From K189A clade bacterium (GTDB lineage: Bacteria; Pseudomonadota; Gammaproteobacteria; Pseudomonadales; Azotimanducaceae), in assembly GCA_902528515.1 (NCBI GenBank), contig CABZTD010000014.1, positions 1-46,890 on the forward strand: a DNA stretch of 46,890 nucleotides, written 5' to 3'. Within the stretch, counting starts at the first letter, position 1; each line of letters starts with the position of its first letter. Position numbers and translations under genes: made by a program. The notes under the pieces are model-generated. The model saw nothing but the letters and a program-made list of their open reading frames with translations. It did no database searches and was not told where the DNA came from. Below, one piece after another: positions 34,558 to 43,057 of the stretch.

Positions 34558-35471
34558 ATGTCAGTTCCGGAACTCGACCCAGCCTTCGCCGCCTATGTTC
34601 GTGGAGATCCCAAGATCTCCTACGTCTAGCCTGACGATCCTTGGCTAACCCGCCACGTCATCTCGGCGTTTGAGCACGCCTTCGGCCGCAAGCACATCGA
34701 AAGAATTTACAAGAATTTTAAAGAAGGACCCTTTGATGTGGCCCACTTCTTTGACAAGGCCTTTAATGCAACCCGCATTGAGCGACGTTACTATGGCGTC
34801 GACCCAGCAACGATCTCTAACGAGCGCCCACTTGTTTTCGTCGCCAATCATCCCTTCGGTATTGTTGATGGCTTGGCCCTTTGCGACATCGCCCTGCGGG
34901 CCCGCGGTGACTTTCGTATCATGATTCACTCGCTGCTTTGTCAGGACAAAGACCTTGCACCCTATTTTTCACCTGTGGACTTCAACCTGACCAAGACTGC
35001 GATGAGGAACAACATTCGGGCAAAAAAGGTTTTGGCAGCGTGGTTGATGCGCCCTGGACGACCTTTGCCGCAAAACTGATTCGTGATGCCCAGGCGAGCG
35101 TGGTGCCCGTGTACTTTCCTTGCCGCAACCGCCGCGCATTTCACTTGGCCTCTCATATTGCCGAACCATTGCGTATGGCGCTGCTGCTCAGTGAGGCGAG
35201 GCATCGTTTCCGCAAACCATTGGACGCCGTGGTCCGCAATACACTTGGCTGGGAGACTTTGAGCCAGTACGACAATCGTCAATCGCTCACCGATTACCTT
35301 TACGATCAGGTTCAATCCCTCGCCGATACCCTGCCCTATGCCAATGTGGCAGATCACCCTACCCAGCTGCTCGCAGGCAAAAAAACTGAGACGCCTGACC
35401 TAAAGAGAACGCGGGCCGCAGACATTGAGCCGGTCTGGATGACGTGTGCGTTGCCCCATCGCAGCCGTTGA
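34558..35471 (+). pseudogene. Lysophospholipid acyltransferase (PlsC/hemolysin-like), decayed
   Basis: Remains of a glycerolipid acyltransferase-like gene with three lesions. From ATG at 34558 the frame meets TAG at codon 24 (34627-34629), between SYV and PDDPWLTRHVISAFEHAFG. It then continues through FVANHPFGIVDGLA (the NHPxG...DG active-site motif) to MRNNIRAKK near 35025, where the similarity jumps to another frame (KGFGSVVDAPWTTFAAKLI, ending at 35471). Relative to intact relatives, about 20-25 residues, including the FPAGG acceptor motif, are missing at this junction, next to a run of six As. So there is a deletion with frame change plus a nonsense codon. The last exon-like piece VVPVYF...HIAEPLRMALLLSEA is well preserved, so decay is recent. 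Confidence 0.85.
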
Positions 35472-35519
35472 ACATTCGGCGCTAGGGACTCTGCCGCTGC
35501 CCCTTGCTAGTCTCTGCGC

Positions 35520-36401
35520 ATGAGTGATCAAGAAAATGCATGGGTTGAGGTGTTTCGCGCTGAAGATCAGCGGCAAATCCGCGACGCTAGCTTGGTCTTA
35601 CTCGCCGTCAAAGTGACCCACCGGGTCGACATGAATGCCTCCAACGCACCGTGGTCCCTAATGGTGCCACCTCAAGATCAGCAGCGTGCCCACCAGGAGC
35701 TAACGGCCTACTGGCAGGAAAACGCGCAACCCGCCCCGGCGCAAACCAATATTCCCTATGCGGATAGCGGATGGTTAGGTGTGCTGGGATTTCTGACCGT
35801 CATCTGGGCAATACCAGCACTGCAGGGCTTCGCCAACGCAACCTGGGTCGAAGCCGGTGTTTTGCACAGCGGGTCGGTACGCGACGGCGAGTGGTGGCGA
35901 ATCGTCACCGCGCTCACCCTCCACGGCGGGCTCGAGCACATTCTCAGCAATAGCCTGTTTGGCAGCCTGTTCGGTTTTTTTGTCGCCCGGTATCTTGGCT
36001 CAGGCATCGGCTGGCTAGTCATTTTGCTCAGCGCGAGTGCGGCAAATGCGGTTAACGCCATGGTGCACCCTGATTCATTTCGCGCCCTAGGCGCCTCGAC
36101 GGCCAACTTCGCTGCCCTTGGATTGGCTCCAACCCTGCTGTGGCGCAAAGGAGCATTTCGACAGCAAGATTGGCGGCGCGGTATTGCTCCGATATTCGCA
36201 GCCGTCGCCATGCTGGCCTTTACCGGTTTCGGTTCTGAGAGAATCGACGTAGGTGGTCATGTATTTGGTTTTATCGCAGGCGTTGGCGCTGGCTGGTATT
36301 TGTCTCGGTTCGATTTCGCAGGGATCTCCCAGGAGCGACAGCAGCAGGCTGGGCAGCTGGCCCTTGGCCTGGTTGCGCTGTGTTGGATCTTTGCCCTGTA
36401 A
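35520..36401 (+). CDS. Rhomboid family intramembrane serine protease
   Basis: 293-residue membrane protease. The first 80 residues are cytoplasmic; six helices follow. The family marks are HGGLEHILSNSLF (HxxxN type, residues 135-147), the nucleophile Ser193 in RALGASTANF and the catalytic His247 in VGGHVFGF. The motif is GAST instead of the more frequent GASG. No good ribosome site precedes ATG at 35520. It follows the acyltransferase remnant by 48 bp. Substrate unknown. Confidence 0.9.
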   Translation: MSDQENAWVEVFRAEDQRQIRDASLVLLAVKVTHRVDMNASNAPWSLMVPPQDQQRAHQELTAYWQENAQPAPAQTNIPYADSGWLGVLGFLTVIWAIPALQGFANATWVEAGVLHSGSVRDGEWWRIVTALTLHGGLEHILSNSLFGSLFGFFVARYLGSGIGWLVILLSASAANAVNAMVHPDSFRALGASTANFAALGLAPTLLWRKGAFRQQDWRRGIAPIFAAVAMLAFTGFGSERIDVGGHVFGFIAGVGAGWYLSRFDFAGISQERQQQAGQLALGLVALCWIFAL

Positions 36402-36532
36402 AGCGCGTTACCCTGTGGTGGAAAAATCAGTGCTACACCAGCGGGTTTGCGGTTAAGCCACGGTTCAGATTGAACAGATCATCATGTCTGTCCTGTTCAC
36501 CCAAGTACCCGCAGTCTAAGCAGGAAACTCAT

Positions 36533-37480
36533 ATGCGAAGCTTGCAAGGAATCTGTTTTTTCACCGCGTTGCTGTTGTCCGAAGCAGCATTAGCGACACC
36601 TGTCGATGTCAAACTCGATCAAAATTATGCGCCAGCGCCCATGGATACCGCAGATGAGCTGGTGGCGCCACTAGTGCACTACCCCGATGACATCGTGGAC
36701 GTGATATTCCAAGCCAGTCGGCTACCAGAACAAATCGCTCTGGCTGCGCGCTATCTGAGCGAACCAACAAGCGTGAGAAGCGAACCGAGCTTCAGCGAAG
36801 ACATACTGGCGCTGATGCAATATCCGACCCTGCTCATTGAGCTGAGCGAAAATTTGGTGTGGTTGAGTTCATTGCACAAAGCGCTAGGCCAGAGCGAAGA
36901 AAGGGTCTGGGCGGCACTTGAACGACAACGTCAAGGGCAGAGACCAGAAGTCGGAACGATCACGGTTGCAAAATCCGCAAATCGGGTGGTCTATCGGGCG
37001 GGGCCGAACAGCTATGTAAAGCGCTCCAGCCTATCGCCTCGCAGGCAAACCACCAAGGTTTACCACTCGCAACCGCGTCGCGGTGCCTATTGGAATCGTA
37101 GCAGCTACCGGCACCATTACGACTATTGGCCGCGCACGAGACCGCTTTCGCATTGGCACCTGCATCGCGACGGTCGCCACAGCTGGCGTGGAGGTTTGGA
37201 TTGGCGCACCCAGCGTCACTTCGGATCCAGGCGACACCACCAACTGGGTTGGTCTCGCACAGACGACTTTCTTTACCGCCATCAGCGTAAACTGCATCGT
37301 CAGATTGCCCGGGATCACCGACAAGATCGTCGAGCAGAGCGGCGCGACCGCGCTCGCGACCGGCATCAGGAGCGGCGTCAAGACCGACGCGGACACGACA
37401 ACCGTAGCAACCCTGGCGAGCGCACACCGCGCCGAGACAAGCCCCGACCCTACATGCTGCATGACGGTCCCCTGCGTTGA
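36533..37480 (+). CDS. DUF3300-type secreted protein with Arg/His-rich tail
   Basis: 315-residue protein with an N-terminal signal peptide (cleavage around ALAT-P, residue 22). The region 40-130 resembles DUF3300: LVAPLVHYPDDIVDVIFQASRLPEQI, here seen as LVAPLVHYPDD and VDVIFQAS, then ALMQYPTLLIELSENLVWLS. The rest (about 150-315) is extremely rich in Arg, His, Asp and Gln, with pieces such as RDHRQDRRAERRDRARDRH. It is highly charged and likely unstructured, perhaps binding nucleic acid, anionic lipid or metal. ATG at 36533 has AGGAAA six bases upstream. Function unknown. Confidence 0.8.
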   Translation: MRSLQGICFFTALLLSEAALATPVDVKLDQNYAPAPMDTADELVAPLVHYPDDIVDVIFQASRLPEQIALAARYLSEPTSVRSEPSFSEDILALMQYPTLLIELSENLVWLSSLHKALGQSEERVWAALERQRQGQRPEVGTITVAKSANRVVYRAGPNSYVKRSSLSPRRQTTKVYHSQPRRGAYWNRSSYRHHYDYWPRTRPLSHWHLHRDGRHSWRGGLDWRTQRHFGSRRHHQLGWSRTDDFLYRHQRKLHRQIARDHRQDRRAERRDRARDRHQERRQDRRGHDNRSNPGERTPRRDKPRPYMLHDGPLR

Positions 37481-37511
37481 GCACATCAATTAGCCTGGTT
37501 GTAGATCAGCC

Positions 37512-38993
37512 CTAACTGATCTTGCGAGCCGCAATTCCAGACCATTCGAATGGACGGCGGTCCATGGCCCAGACAAAGAGAAACATTGCTCCACCTGAAA
37601 TCGGACACCAGTAAAAAAATGCGACCCCTTGCAGCGACAGCAAGGCCACGACAAGGCAGGCCAGGAGAAACCCCCGCAGAATCAAACCTAGGGAGCCAAT
37701 ACCAACTCGAGCCAACAAAATTGTCGCGAATATCGCTCCGTAAATATAGTTGGGTAGCTTGAATGTGAGTTGCAGCAGCCCTTGAGCCGAGTACCTTGCA
37801 AAGAACAGCGCAAGACAGAAAAACACGACGGCCCAAAGGGCCATAAACAGGCGCGACATAAAGAGGTAATGAGATTCTGAGTGTCCGCTGCGCACTGGCG
37901 CATAGAGATGGTTCACAGTCAGATCCGAGGCCTCTGCAAGACCGGAGTCTAGGGTTGAAATTGCCGCAGCAAATATCGCGGCAATGAACAAACCAGAAAT
38001 TCCCACGGGCAATTCGGTAGCGATAAAGTAGGGGAAAATGCGATCGGGCTCCGTAGCCAGCTGACCTACCAAGGTCTCGGTAATACCCCGTTCTGCATAG
38101 AACACCACTAGGGCAAGACCCACGCCCAGAATCAGCAGGTGAACCACATAAAAGAGTGCCGCAAAGTCGAAGGCTTTTTGTGCATCTCCCGCGCTGCGGC
38201 AAGCTTTTACACGCTGCCAGGTCCCCTGAGTGCTGCCTTGCGCGACGCTCAAAAAAACTGCACCAATCACGCCGGCCCAAATGGAACTACTCTTACTCAT
38301 TTGTGTATCAAAATCGAATAACACCAGCTTGGCCTGCGCATCCAGCCAAGCAATTGCCTCGGGCAGGCTCATGGTAATGTCACCCAGCATGAAGAGCAGA
38401 GCAAATACCGCCCCTGCGGCAAACAGCAAGAAGAGCAGAAAGTCCGTCCAGATCACGGTTTTAATGCCGGCCAAGGTTCCCCAGAGTGCGCTAATGCTTA
38501 CAATGGAGGCAGCGCAGCCCGCCAGACCCCAGCCGCTGATCACGTCGAGTACCAAACTGGCTGTCAGAAGTTTGAGGCCGGCATTGATGGTGTTGAGCAG
38601 CAGACCAAGCGCCATGGAAAACTGGCCCGTTCGCGCATCAATACGCGCACCAATGTACTCGTAACTGGTGGCCAGATTTTGGCTTAGATAAAACGGTCGC
38701 GCCAAAAGCCTCGCGACTACGACCTTGCCGAGCGCCAGTCCAAGAATCACCTGAAAATACGTAAGGTTTCCTTCTGGAGCAAATACCGCTGCTGGTACGG
38801 AAACGAAGGTCACTGCGCTTACCACTGTTGCGATGATGCTCCCAGACACAGCCCACAAGGGCATGGTACCGTCAGCTTGAAAGAAACCCCTGCGATCGTG
38901 AATATGACCGCTAAGGCGGTGCCCAGCCCAGGTAACGCCCAACATCACGATGGCTATCACTCCCAGATCGACTGGGTGTATGCCAGTGTTCAC
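37512..38993 (-). CDS. Sodium:solute symporter family protein
   Basis: 493-residue membrane protein with 13 or so helices of the SSS family (Na+-coupled uptake). LGVIAIVMLGVTWAGHRLSG, the FQADGTMPLWAVSGSIIAT segment of helix 2 (RRGFFQADGTMPLW) and FIAAIFAAAISTLDSGL near the sodium site (residues 320-345) are typical. The start is GTG at 38993, whose bases overlap the TGA of the upstream gene by four, indicating coupling. Last gene of a minus-strand operon with a SnoaL-like protein and an MDR reductase. Substrate unknown. Confidence 0.92.
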   Translation of the reverse strand: MNTGIHPVDLGVIAIVMLGVTWAGHRLSGHIHDRRGFFQADGTMPLWAVSGSIIATVVSAVTFVSVPAAVFAPEGNLTYFQVILGLALGKVVVARLLARPFYLSQNLATSYEYIGARIDARTGQFSMALGLLLNTINAGLKLLTASLVLDVISGWGLAGCAASIVSISALWGTLAGIKTVIWTDFLLFLLFAAGAVFALLFMLGDITMSLPEAIAWLDAQAKLVLFDFDTQMSKSSSIWAGVIGAVFLSVAQGSTQGTWQRVKACRSAGDAQKAFDFAALFYVVHLLILGVGLALVVFYAERGITETLVGQLATEPDRIFPYFIATELPVGISGLFIAAIFAAAISTLDSGLAEASDLTVNHLYAPVRSGHSESHYLFMSRLFMALWAVVFFCLALFFARYSAQGLLQLTFKLPNYIYGAIFATILLARVGIGSLGLILRGFLLACLVVALLSLQGVAFFYWCPISGGAMFLFVWAMDRRPFEWSGIAARKIS

Positions 38994-39511
38994 TGGGCGT
39001 TAGACAGAAATACCGGCACAAATCGGCGCGATGCGATGCGCCAACCGACGTCAGTAAGCTCAAAAGTATCGTGGTACTCGCCCATGGCCAGAAAGTCGGA
39101 TACCAGGATTGGTGCACCAGGGTTTTGCGGCTCAGTCGCGCCGGCAAAGATCAGTGCGTAGCTCACCCCAGTGGCATGGGTCTCCCCGGTCACGGTGATC
39201 TGGACATTGCTCATCATGTGGCGAAACGTTTGGGTAGCCGGGGCTTTAAACCTGTTGCGCAGCGCCTCTCGGCCAACAAAGGTTTGGCCATTCACCAATA
39301 GCTCGGCGTCCTCGGTAAACAGCTGGGCGAGCCTTTCGCCACGTGACTGATCACGATGGTTGGCGTAGTCCAAAACCAAGGTTTCGCAGGCTTGTTTTAT
39401 CTGCTGCAGCTGGGAGTCGGGCAGGGCCTGCCCTTGGGCACCTGACAGCATGCACAATAGCGCGACCGCCAGGAAAAAAGGCCTGAGAAAGCCCAGGCTT
39501 TCTTGGCACAC
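38990..39511 (-). CDS. Secreted SnoaL/NTF2-like protein
   Basis: 173-residue protein with a signal peptide (about 1-28, ending SGAQGQA). The rest is a cone-shaped NTF2/SnoaL-like fold: LVLDYANHRDQSRGERLAQLFTEDAELLVNG, seen as YANHRDQSRGERLAQLFTED and ELLVNGQTFVGREALRNRF, then HMMSNVQITVTGETHATGVSY and GWRIASRRF. Start GTG at 39511 is two bases after the stop of the MDR gene, and its TGA overlaps the next gene, so it is coupled on both sides. Binding partner or reaction unknown. Confidence 0.85.
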   Translation of the reverse strand: MCQESLGFLRPFFLAVALLCMLSGAQGQALPDSQLQQIKQACETLVLDYANHRDQSRGERLAQLFTEDAELLVNGQTFVGREALRNRFKAPATQTFRHMMSNVQITVTGETHATGVSYALIFAGATEPQNPGAPILVSDFLAMGEYHDTFELTDVGWRIASRRFVPVFLSNAQ

Positions 39512-39513
39512 GA

Positions 39514-40515
39514 CTACTGGTCCAAGCGGACGATTCGGGTGCCTACGTTGCCACCAGACAGCAGATCGACAAAGGCCTCTGGCGCCGCAGCCAGTCCACT
39601 AACCTCGTCCTGCAGACTCGTCATTTTACCGCTGGAAAGCCAGGCATAAATCTCGTTTCTGGCCTCGACGTAACGCTCCTCATAATCGAAAAGCAAAAAG
39701 CCCTGCATCGTAATGCGCTTGTTGACTAGCAAGCCCGGCACGCCCTTGGGTCCGGGCTCGGGGGTATTGGTATCGTATTGGGATACCACGCCACAACAGG
39801 CGATGCGGCCAGCGACATTCATTCGAAACAAGGCAGAGCCTAGAATCATGCCACCAGTATTATCGAAGTAAACGTCGACCCCATTGGGGGTGGCTTCTTT
39901 CAGGCTTTGCCGATAATTCGCGTCCTTATAATTTACGGTGCGGTCAAAGCCTAACTGCTCAACCAGCAGCCGGCCCTTTTCATCGCTGCCGCAGACGCCT
40001 ACCACCTCACAGCCCTGAATCTTCGCCATTTGTCCAACCATATGGCCCACCGACCCTGCAGCAGCAGAGACCATAACGGTCTCTCTAGGTTTGGGCTTGC
40101 CCACATCAAGCAACCCAAAATAGGCAGTCAGTCCGTTCACACCCATGGGTCCAAGGTAATGGATTGGATCGTGATCGGCAGCAATCACCGTCACCTGGTC
40201 TGCGTTTAAAGCAGCATACTGTTGCCAACCCGTCGGGGCGGTAACTCGATCTCCGACTTTGATTTTGTGAACGTTAGAGGCTACGACTTCACCGATACCA
40301 GTGCCATTCATGACGCGACCGGCCGCGGGTGCGCCCGCATAGCTAGCGCTGCCTTGCAATCCCGCACGCGTGCCTGCAGTAATCGCGAAGGCTTGAGTTT
40401 TAATCAGCACCTCGTCGTCTCTGATTTCGGGCATGGCAGAGTCCTTTAGACGATAATCGCTCACCTGCAACTTGCCCGAAGGTAGCCGATCAATAAGTAC
40501 CTGTTGGTTTTCCAT
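39514..40515 (-). CDS. Zinc-independent MDR NADP-dependent oxidoreductase (PTGR/CurA-like)
   Basis: 333-residue medium-chain dehydrogenase/reductase of the enoyl reductase type that acts on 2-alkenals, curcumin or similar. It shows the N-terminal SGKLQVSDYRL segment, LGPMGVNGLTAYFGLLDVG, the NADP motif VSAAAGSVGHMVGQMAKIQG and YFDNTGG. I chose ATG at 40515, with AAAGGGGGGGG upstream; an ATG six codons earlier lacks a site. The gene follows the homocysteine methyltransferase by 53 bp and precedes the SnoaL-like gene by two. Confidence 0.92.
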   Translation of the reverse strand: MENQQVLIDRLPSGKLQVSDYRLKDSAMPEIRDDEVLIKTQAFAITAGTRAGLQGSASYAGAPAAGRVMNGTGIGEVVASNVHKIKVGDRVTAPTGWQQYAALNADQVTVIAADHDPIHYLGPMGVNGLTAYFGLLDVGKPKPRETVMVSAAAGSVGHMVGQMAKIQGCEVVGVCGSDEKGRLLVEQLGFDRTVNYKDANYRQSLKEATPNGVDVYFDNTGGMILGSALFRMNVAGRIACCGVVSQYDTNTPEPGPKGVPGLLVNKRITMQGFLLFDYEERYVEARNEIYAWLSSGKMTSLQDEVSGLAAAPEAFVDLLSGGNVGTRIVRLDQ

Positions 40516-40568
40516 AGCCCCCCCCTTTATCAACGACCGTGTTAGCCCTTGCTATAATCTATGTTTAA

Positions 40569-41453
40569 CTAGGCTGAACCAAATTCTCTTGCGATAGCAC
40601 GGATGTGGGAGGGTCCTATGCCGCAACACCCTCCGATAATCGACGCGCCCTTCTCTCGACACTTTCGCGCGAAGCCAATGAAGTCATCCTCGTTTATGTC
40701 GCGTGGCTCAACTGGTATTTCGTTATCTAACGTCCAACCTGGTGGCACATCGAAGCCATTGGGATAAGCCCCTATAGGCTTATCAGTGAGTGTTGCCAGA
40801 ATTTCGATTCCTGCGCAGATAGCTGAAGGAGATGTGCAATTAAACAAAAATGCGTCTGGATCAAATGGCATAACGGCCTCAAGCGCCTGCTGAATCGATT
40901 CCTCGCTGCGCAGTCCTTTGCCAGGTGTTTCATGGAGCGTCCACGCGACCCACAAGGGTTTGTCAGGAGCAAATGTGCGAGCGGCGTGTGATGCATTGGC
41001 AGCCTCTCGGGCGCGGGACATGGTCTCGCATAAATAGAGATCGGCATAAGGCATCAGTACTTTTACCAATTCACCGTAAATTTCGCGAGATTCAGAATCT
41101 TCGGGCACAAGGTCGTGGCGATAACTTTCGTCCAAGGGTGGTAAGCAACCCGCAACGCGCACAAAAGATGACGCTGAATCCGCTGACTCCCGCGCCAATT
41201 TTGCCGCCACCTCAGTCAGTTCCAGATAGCTTTCGCTCATACCGGCCTTCGTAAGGTAGCTCGGAATGGTAGAGTAGGAATTGGTGGTTATTACACTGGC
41301 ACCAGCAGCTATATAGTCGACATGCACCTGTGACACCGCCTCGGGTACATCAAGCAACGCTTTGGCAGACCATAGGCCTGTGCGCGGCGTATGCCCGCGC
41401 GCTATTAATTCGCCGCCCATGCTTCCGTCTAGGATTGTAAATTCGTGGTTCAT
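40569..41453 (-). CDS. Homocysteine S-methyltransferase family protein
   Basis: 294-residue zinc enzyme of the homocysteine/betaine-homocysteine methyltransferase family. The zinc-binding cysteines are Cys206 in FLFNCTSPSA and Cys276-Cys277 in IIGGCCGIGPSHI. DGSMGGELIARG at the N terminus and TTNSYSTIP are also family marks. ATG at 41453 has GGAG about 11 bases upstream. Substrate is probably homocysteine or a selenohomocysteine analogue, with a methyl donor such as S-methylmethionine, but the donor is not deducible. First gene of a probable four-gene operon with the MDR, SnoaL-like and symporter genes. Confidence 0.9.
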   Translation of the reverse strand: MNHEFTILDGSMGGELIARGHTPRTGLWSAKALLDVPEAVSQVHVDYIAAGASVITTNSYSTIPSYLTKAGMSESYLELTEVAAKLARESADSASSFVRVAGCLPPLDESYRHDLVPEDSESREIYGELVKVLMPYADLYLCETMSRAREAANASHAARTFAPDKPLWVAWTLHETPGKGLRSEESIQQALEAVMPFDPDAFLFNCTSPSAICAGIEILATLTDKPIGAYPNGFDVPPGWTLDNEIPVEPRDINEDDFIGFARKCREKGASIIGGCCGIGPSHIRAIAREFGSA

Positions 41454-41985
41454 AAGACTACTTTCTCCAGCTAACCCCTTCGGTTAAGTCTCACATGTTT
41501 GTTCTTTGTACGTCGTTTCTACGTCGATTTACGATAGACGAAAATCCGATTTGGGTTGCCGCATCACTACCCAGAGTGCCTCTTGTCGCCCGATAGTGGG
41601 AAAGACTTTCCGAAACGCGAGCACATCTAAAATCTCAGATGTGAGGATTGTACGATGGATTTCGGCCCATCGTCGCCACTCTGATCGCGTCTTTTCCTAG
41701 GCCAAAGCAACAGGTTTCCAGACCACCCTTTGCGCCACTATCGCAACGTAAAATGCTACGCTCATCAAGGCATGAAAGATCTCCACGGACGAAATCAAAT
41801 ACGTTTTCATGAAGGCGAGCTTATTCAGCCCAGCCTTTGCTCCCCTGCGGTCCTGATTCAGCGTCGACAAGCAAACTATCTTCTGCCCGCGCAACATACC
41901 CTCTCCGCCCCTCATCAAGCGGTTGAAGTCCATTGTTAGCATCAGATTCAGGTAATGTAGGTCCAACAAAATTGAGGGACCGATT
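41454..41985. promoter_or_regulatory. Divergent intergenic region with small hairpins and repeats
   Basis: 532 bp without a believable gene. It includes TACGTCG repeated at 41509 and 41520 (11-base spacing, so on one face of DNA), a 7-bp hairpin CACATCT/AGATGTG (41622-41628, 41637-41643) and CGATGG/CCATCG (around 41652-41669). It must hold the promoters of the homocysteine methyltransferase and Lin0512 genes. Confidence 0.4.
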
Positions 41986-42345
41986 GTGACACTGATTCGA
42001 TATGTAACCGAAATGGGAATGGGCGCCGATGTACATGGCCGCGACTACACCAAAGCCGCCAAGCGCGCCGTGTCTGACGCTATCCGACACTCAAGCTTGA
42101 ACTTTTTTCGAGCGCTGGATAAGTCGCCAGATGACATGAAAATCACCGTTCGTGTGGGCGTGGCTGAACCTAACAAGGTCGACACAGATGCCGTGGCGGC
42201 AGAACTGCCCTACGGCAGTGTGAGCGTCGAGTGTGTTCTTGGCGGACTAGACGTGCCGGCCGCCAGTAACCACACGCCGGGTTCGGCGCTGGGTGACACC
42301 ATTGTTCTGGCGAATGCTGCCGTAATTGTTTGCTTTGATGAATAG
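41986..42345 (+). CDS. Lin0512 family protein
   Basis: 119-residue protein of the conserved Lin0512 type (TIGR02058-like), seen in YVTEMGMGADVHGRDYTKAAKRAV and VSDAIRHSSLNFF, then VRVGVAEP, TDAVAAELPYG, VECVLGGLDVPA and GDTIVLANAAVIV. Function is not known; the family forms small toroidal or ferredoxin-like assemblies. GTG at 41986 has GAGGGAC about six bases upstream. It is alone on the plus strand; a perfect hairpin follows at 42420. Confidence 0.88.
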   Translation: MTLIRYVTEMGMGADVHGRDYTKAAKRAVSDAIRHSSLNFFRALDKSPDDMKITVRVGVAEPNKVDTDAVAAELPYGSVSVECVLGGLDVPAASNHTPGSALGDTIVLANAAVIVCFDE

Positions 42346-42419
42346 ATGCCCATCTCAGGTCCAAAGTTGCCGATTATTCGATAACAACCTTTTCGCGCTT
42401 CTTTGAGGGCCGATTTAAG

Positions 42420-42438
42420 CCATCGTCATCGACGATGG
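42420..42438. terminator. Perfect hairpin after the Lin0512 gene
   Basis: CCATCGTC-ATC-GACGATGG, an 8-bp stem with a 3-base loop, 75 bp past the stop. No T run follows on the plus strand (ACGTAAGAAATTT), so termination is uncertain. Confidence 0.4.
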
Positions 42439-42898
42439 ACGTAAGAAATTTGCCCTTTGTAAAAAACGAAAACTTAAAGCGGTAGCGTGTTCGCAGTATT
42501 GGTTTTGGTGACCAGCCTCCGATGTCGTGACAAATAGAAAGCTTTTTCAAAAATATTTGACATCGCCGATGACAATTTCAGAGCTTTCGAAATTTCTGAG
42601 GACCGCCCTCGCCAGCCGACTGCGATGATCAAAATGGTTAGGACTGCGATAACGCAAACCTCAGCAGAATGAGGGATGGCCCTATATACGCTAGTACAAA
42701 AGCAGCCATTTGCGGAGACAAGCGCACTTTCATTGAGCACGGCCCATCGAACGTCTTTGGCGGTGGTTAGGTTCCGCCAAATCAGCTCCGATATCGAAAA
42801 ACCGCCGAGCGCCAGCGCTTTTATCGAAACCGGCAATTCTTTTATAAGTTTCGCTGGCGCACATTTGCCAAAAGGCGCAGCGAGGCGACACGGTCTCG

Positions 42899-42920
42899 AA
42901 AGCTGCGATAAGGCAGCTTT
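42899..42920 (+). terminator. Perfect hairpin AAAGCTGC / GCAGCTTT
   Basis: Eight-base stem (42899-42906 with 42913-42920), loop GATAAG, followed by TG. A-tract on one side and T-tract on the other give a compact terminator-like shape usable in both directions. No plus-strand gene ends close by. Confidence 0.4.
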
Positions 42921-42959
42921 TGACCAATAATCAGCGAAGATTCCTAGTGGAATGTGAGC

Positions 42960-42978
42960 GCGCGAGGGAATCTCGCGC
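42960..42978 (+). terminator. Perfect hairpin GCGCGAG / CTCGCGC with TATTTTCT tail
   Basis: Seven-base stem (42960-42966 with 42972-42978), loop GGAAT, then TATTTTCT on the plus strand. It is 80 bp past the P450 stop, which is on the minus strand, where the following bases are not T-rich. Its orientation suggests it ends a plus-strand transcript. Confidence 0.45.
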
Positions 42979-43057
42979 TATTTTCTGAATGATAGAACCT
43001 CGTCACCTCGCGAATCGGAAGCTGTATCAGCTTTGCACGAGGTTCGTGCTGTTGGAA

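Larger units (their letters stand above)
42346..43057. other. Gene-poor stretch with three perfect hairpins
   Basis: 712 bp between the Lin0512 and P450 genes with no gene I can support; open frames here (for example minus-strand 42474-42836) have no ribosome site or familiar sequence. Three perfect hairpins occur at 42420-42438, 42899-42920 and 42960-42978, listed separately. It could hold the 3' end of the P450 transcript, a small RNA or a worn-out gene. Confidence 0.45.

Noticed and set aside
36960-37493. Long open frames in other frames and on the minus strand over the Arg/His-rich tail
   Set aside because: They result from the repetitive, stop-poor composition of the DUF3300 gene; no ribosome sites and low-complexity products.
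40553-40558. TATAAT on the plus strand between the methyltransferase and MDR genes
   Set aside because: No good -35 at the right distance and no plus-strand gene follows.
41697-41969. Minus-strand open frame of 90 codons before the Lin0512 gene
   Set aside because: Unlike any known protein, no ribosome site, and it covers the Lin0512 promoter region.
42474-42930. Two open frames (minus 42474-42836, plus 42676-42930)
   Set aside because: No ribosome site, no recognisable sequence, mutual overlap; treated as non-coding.
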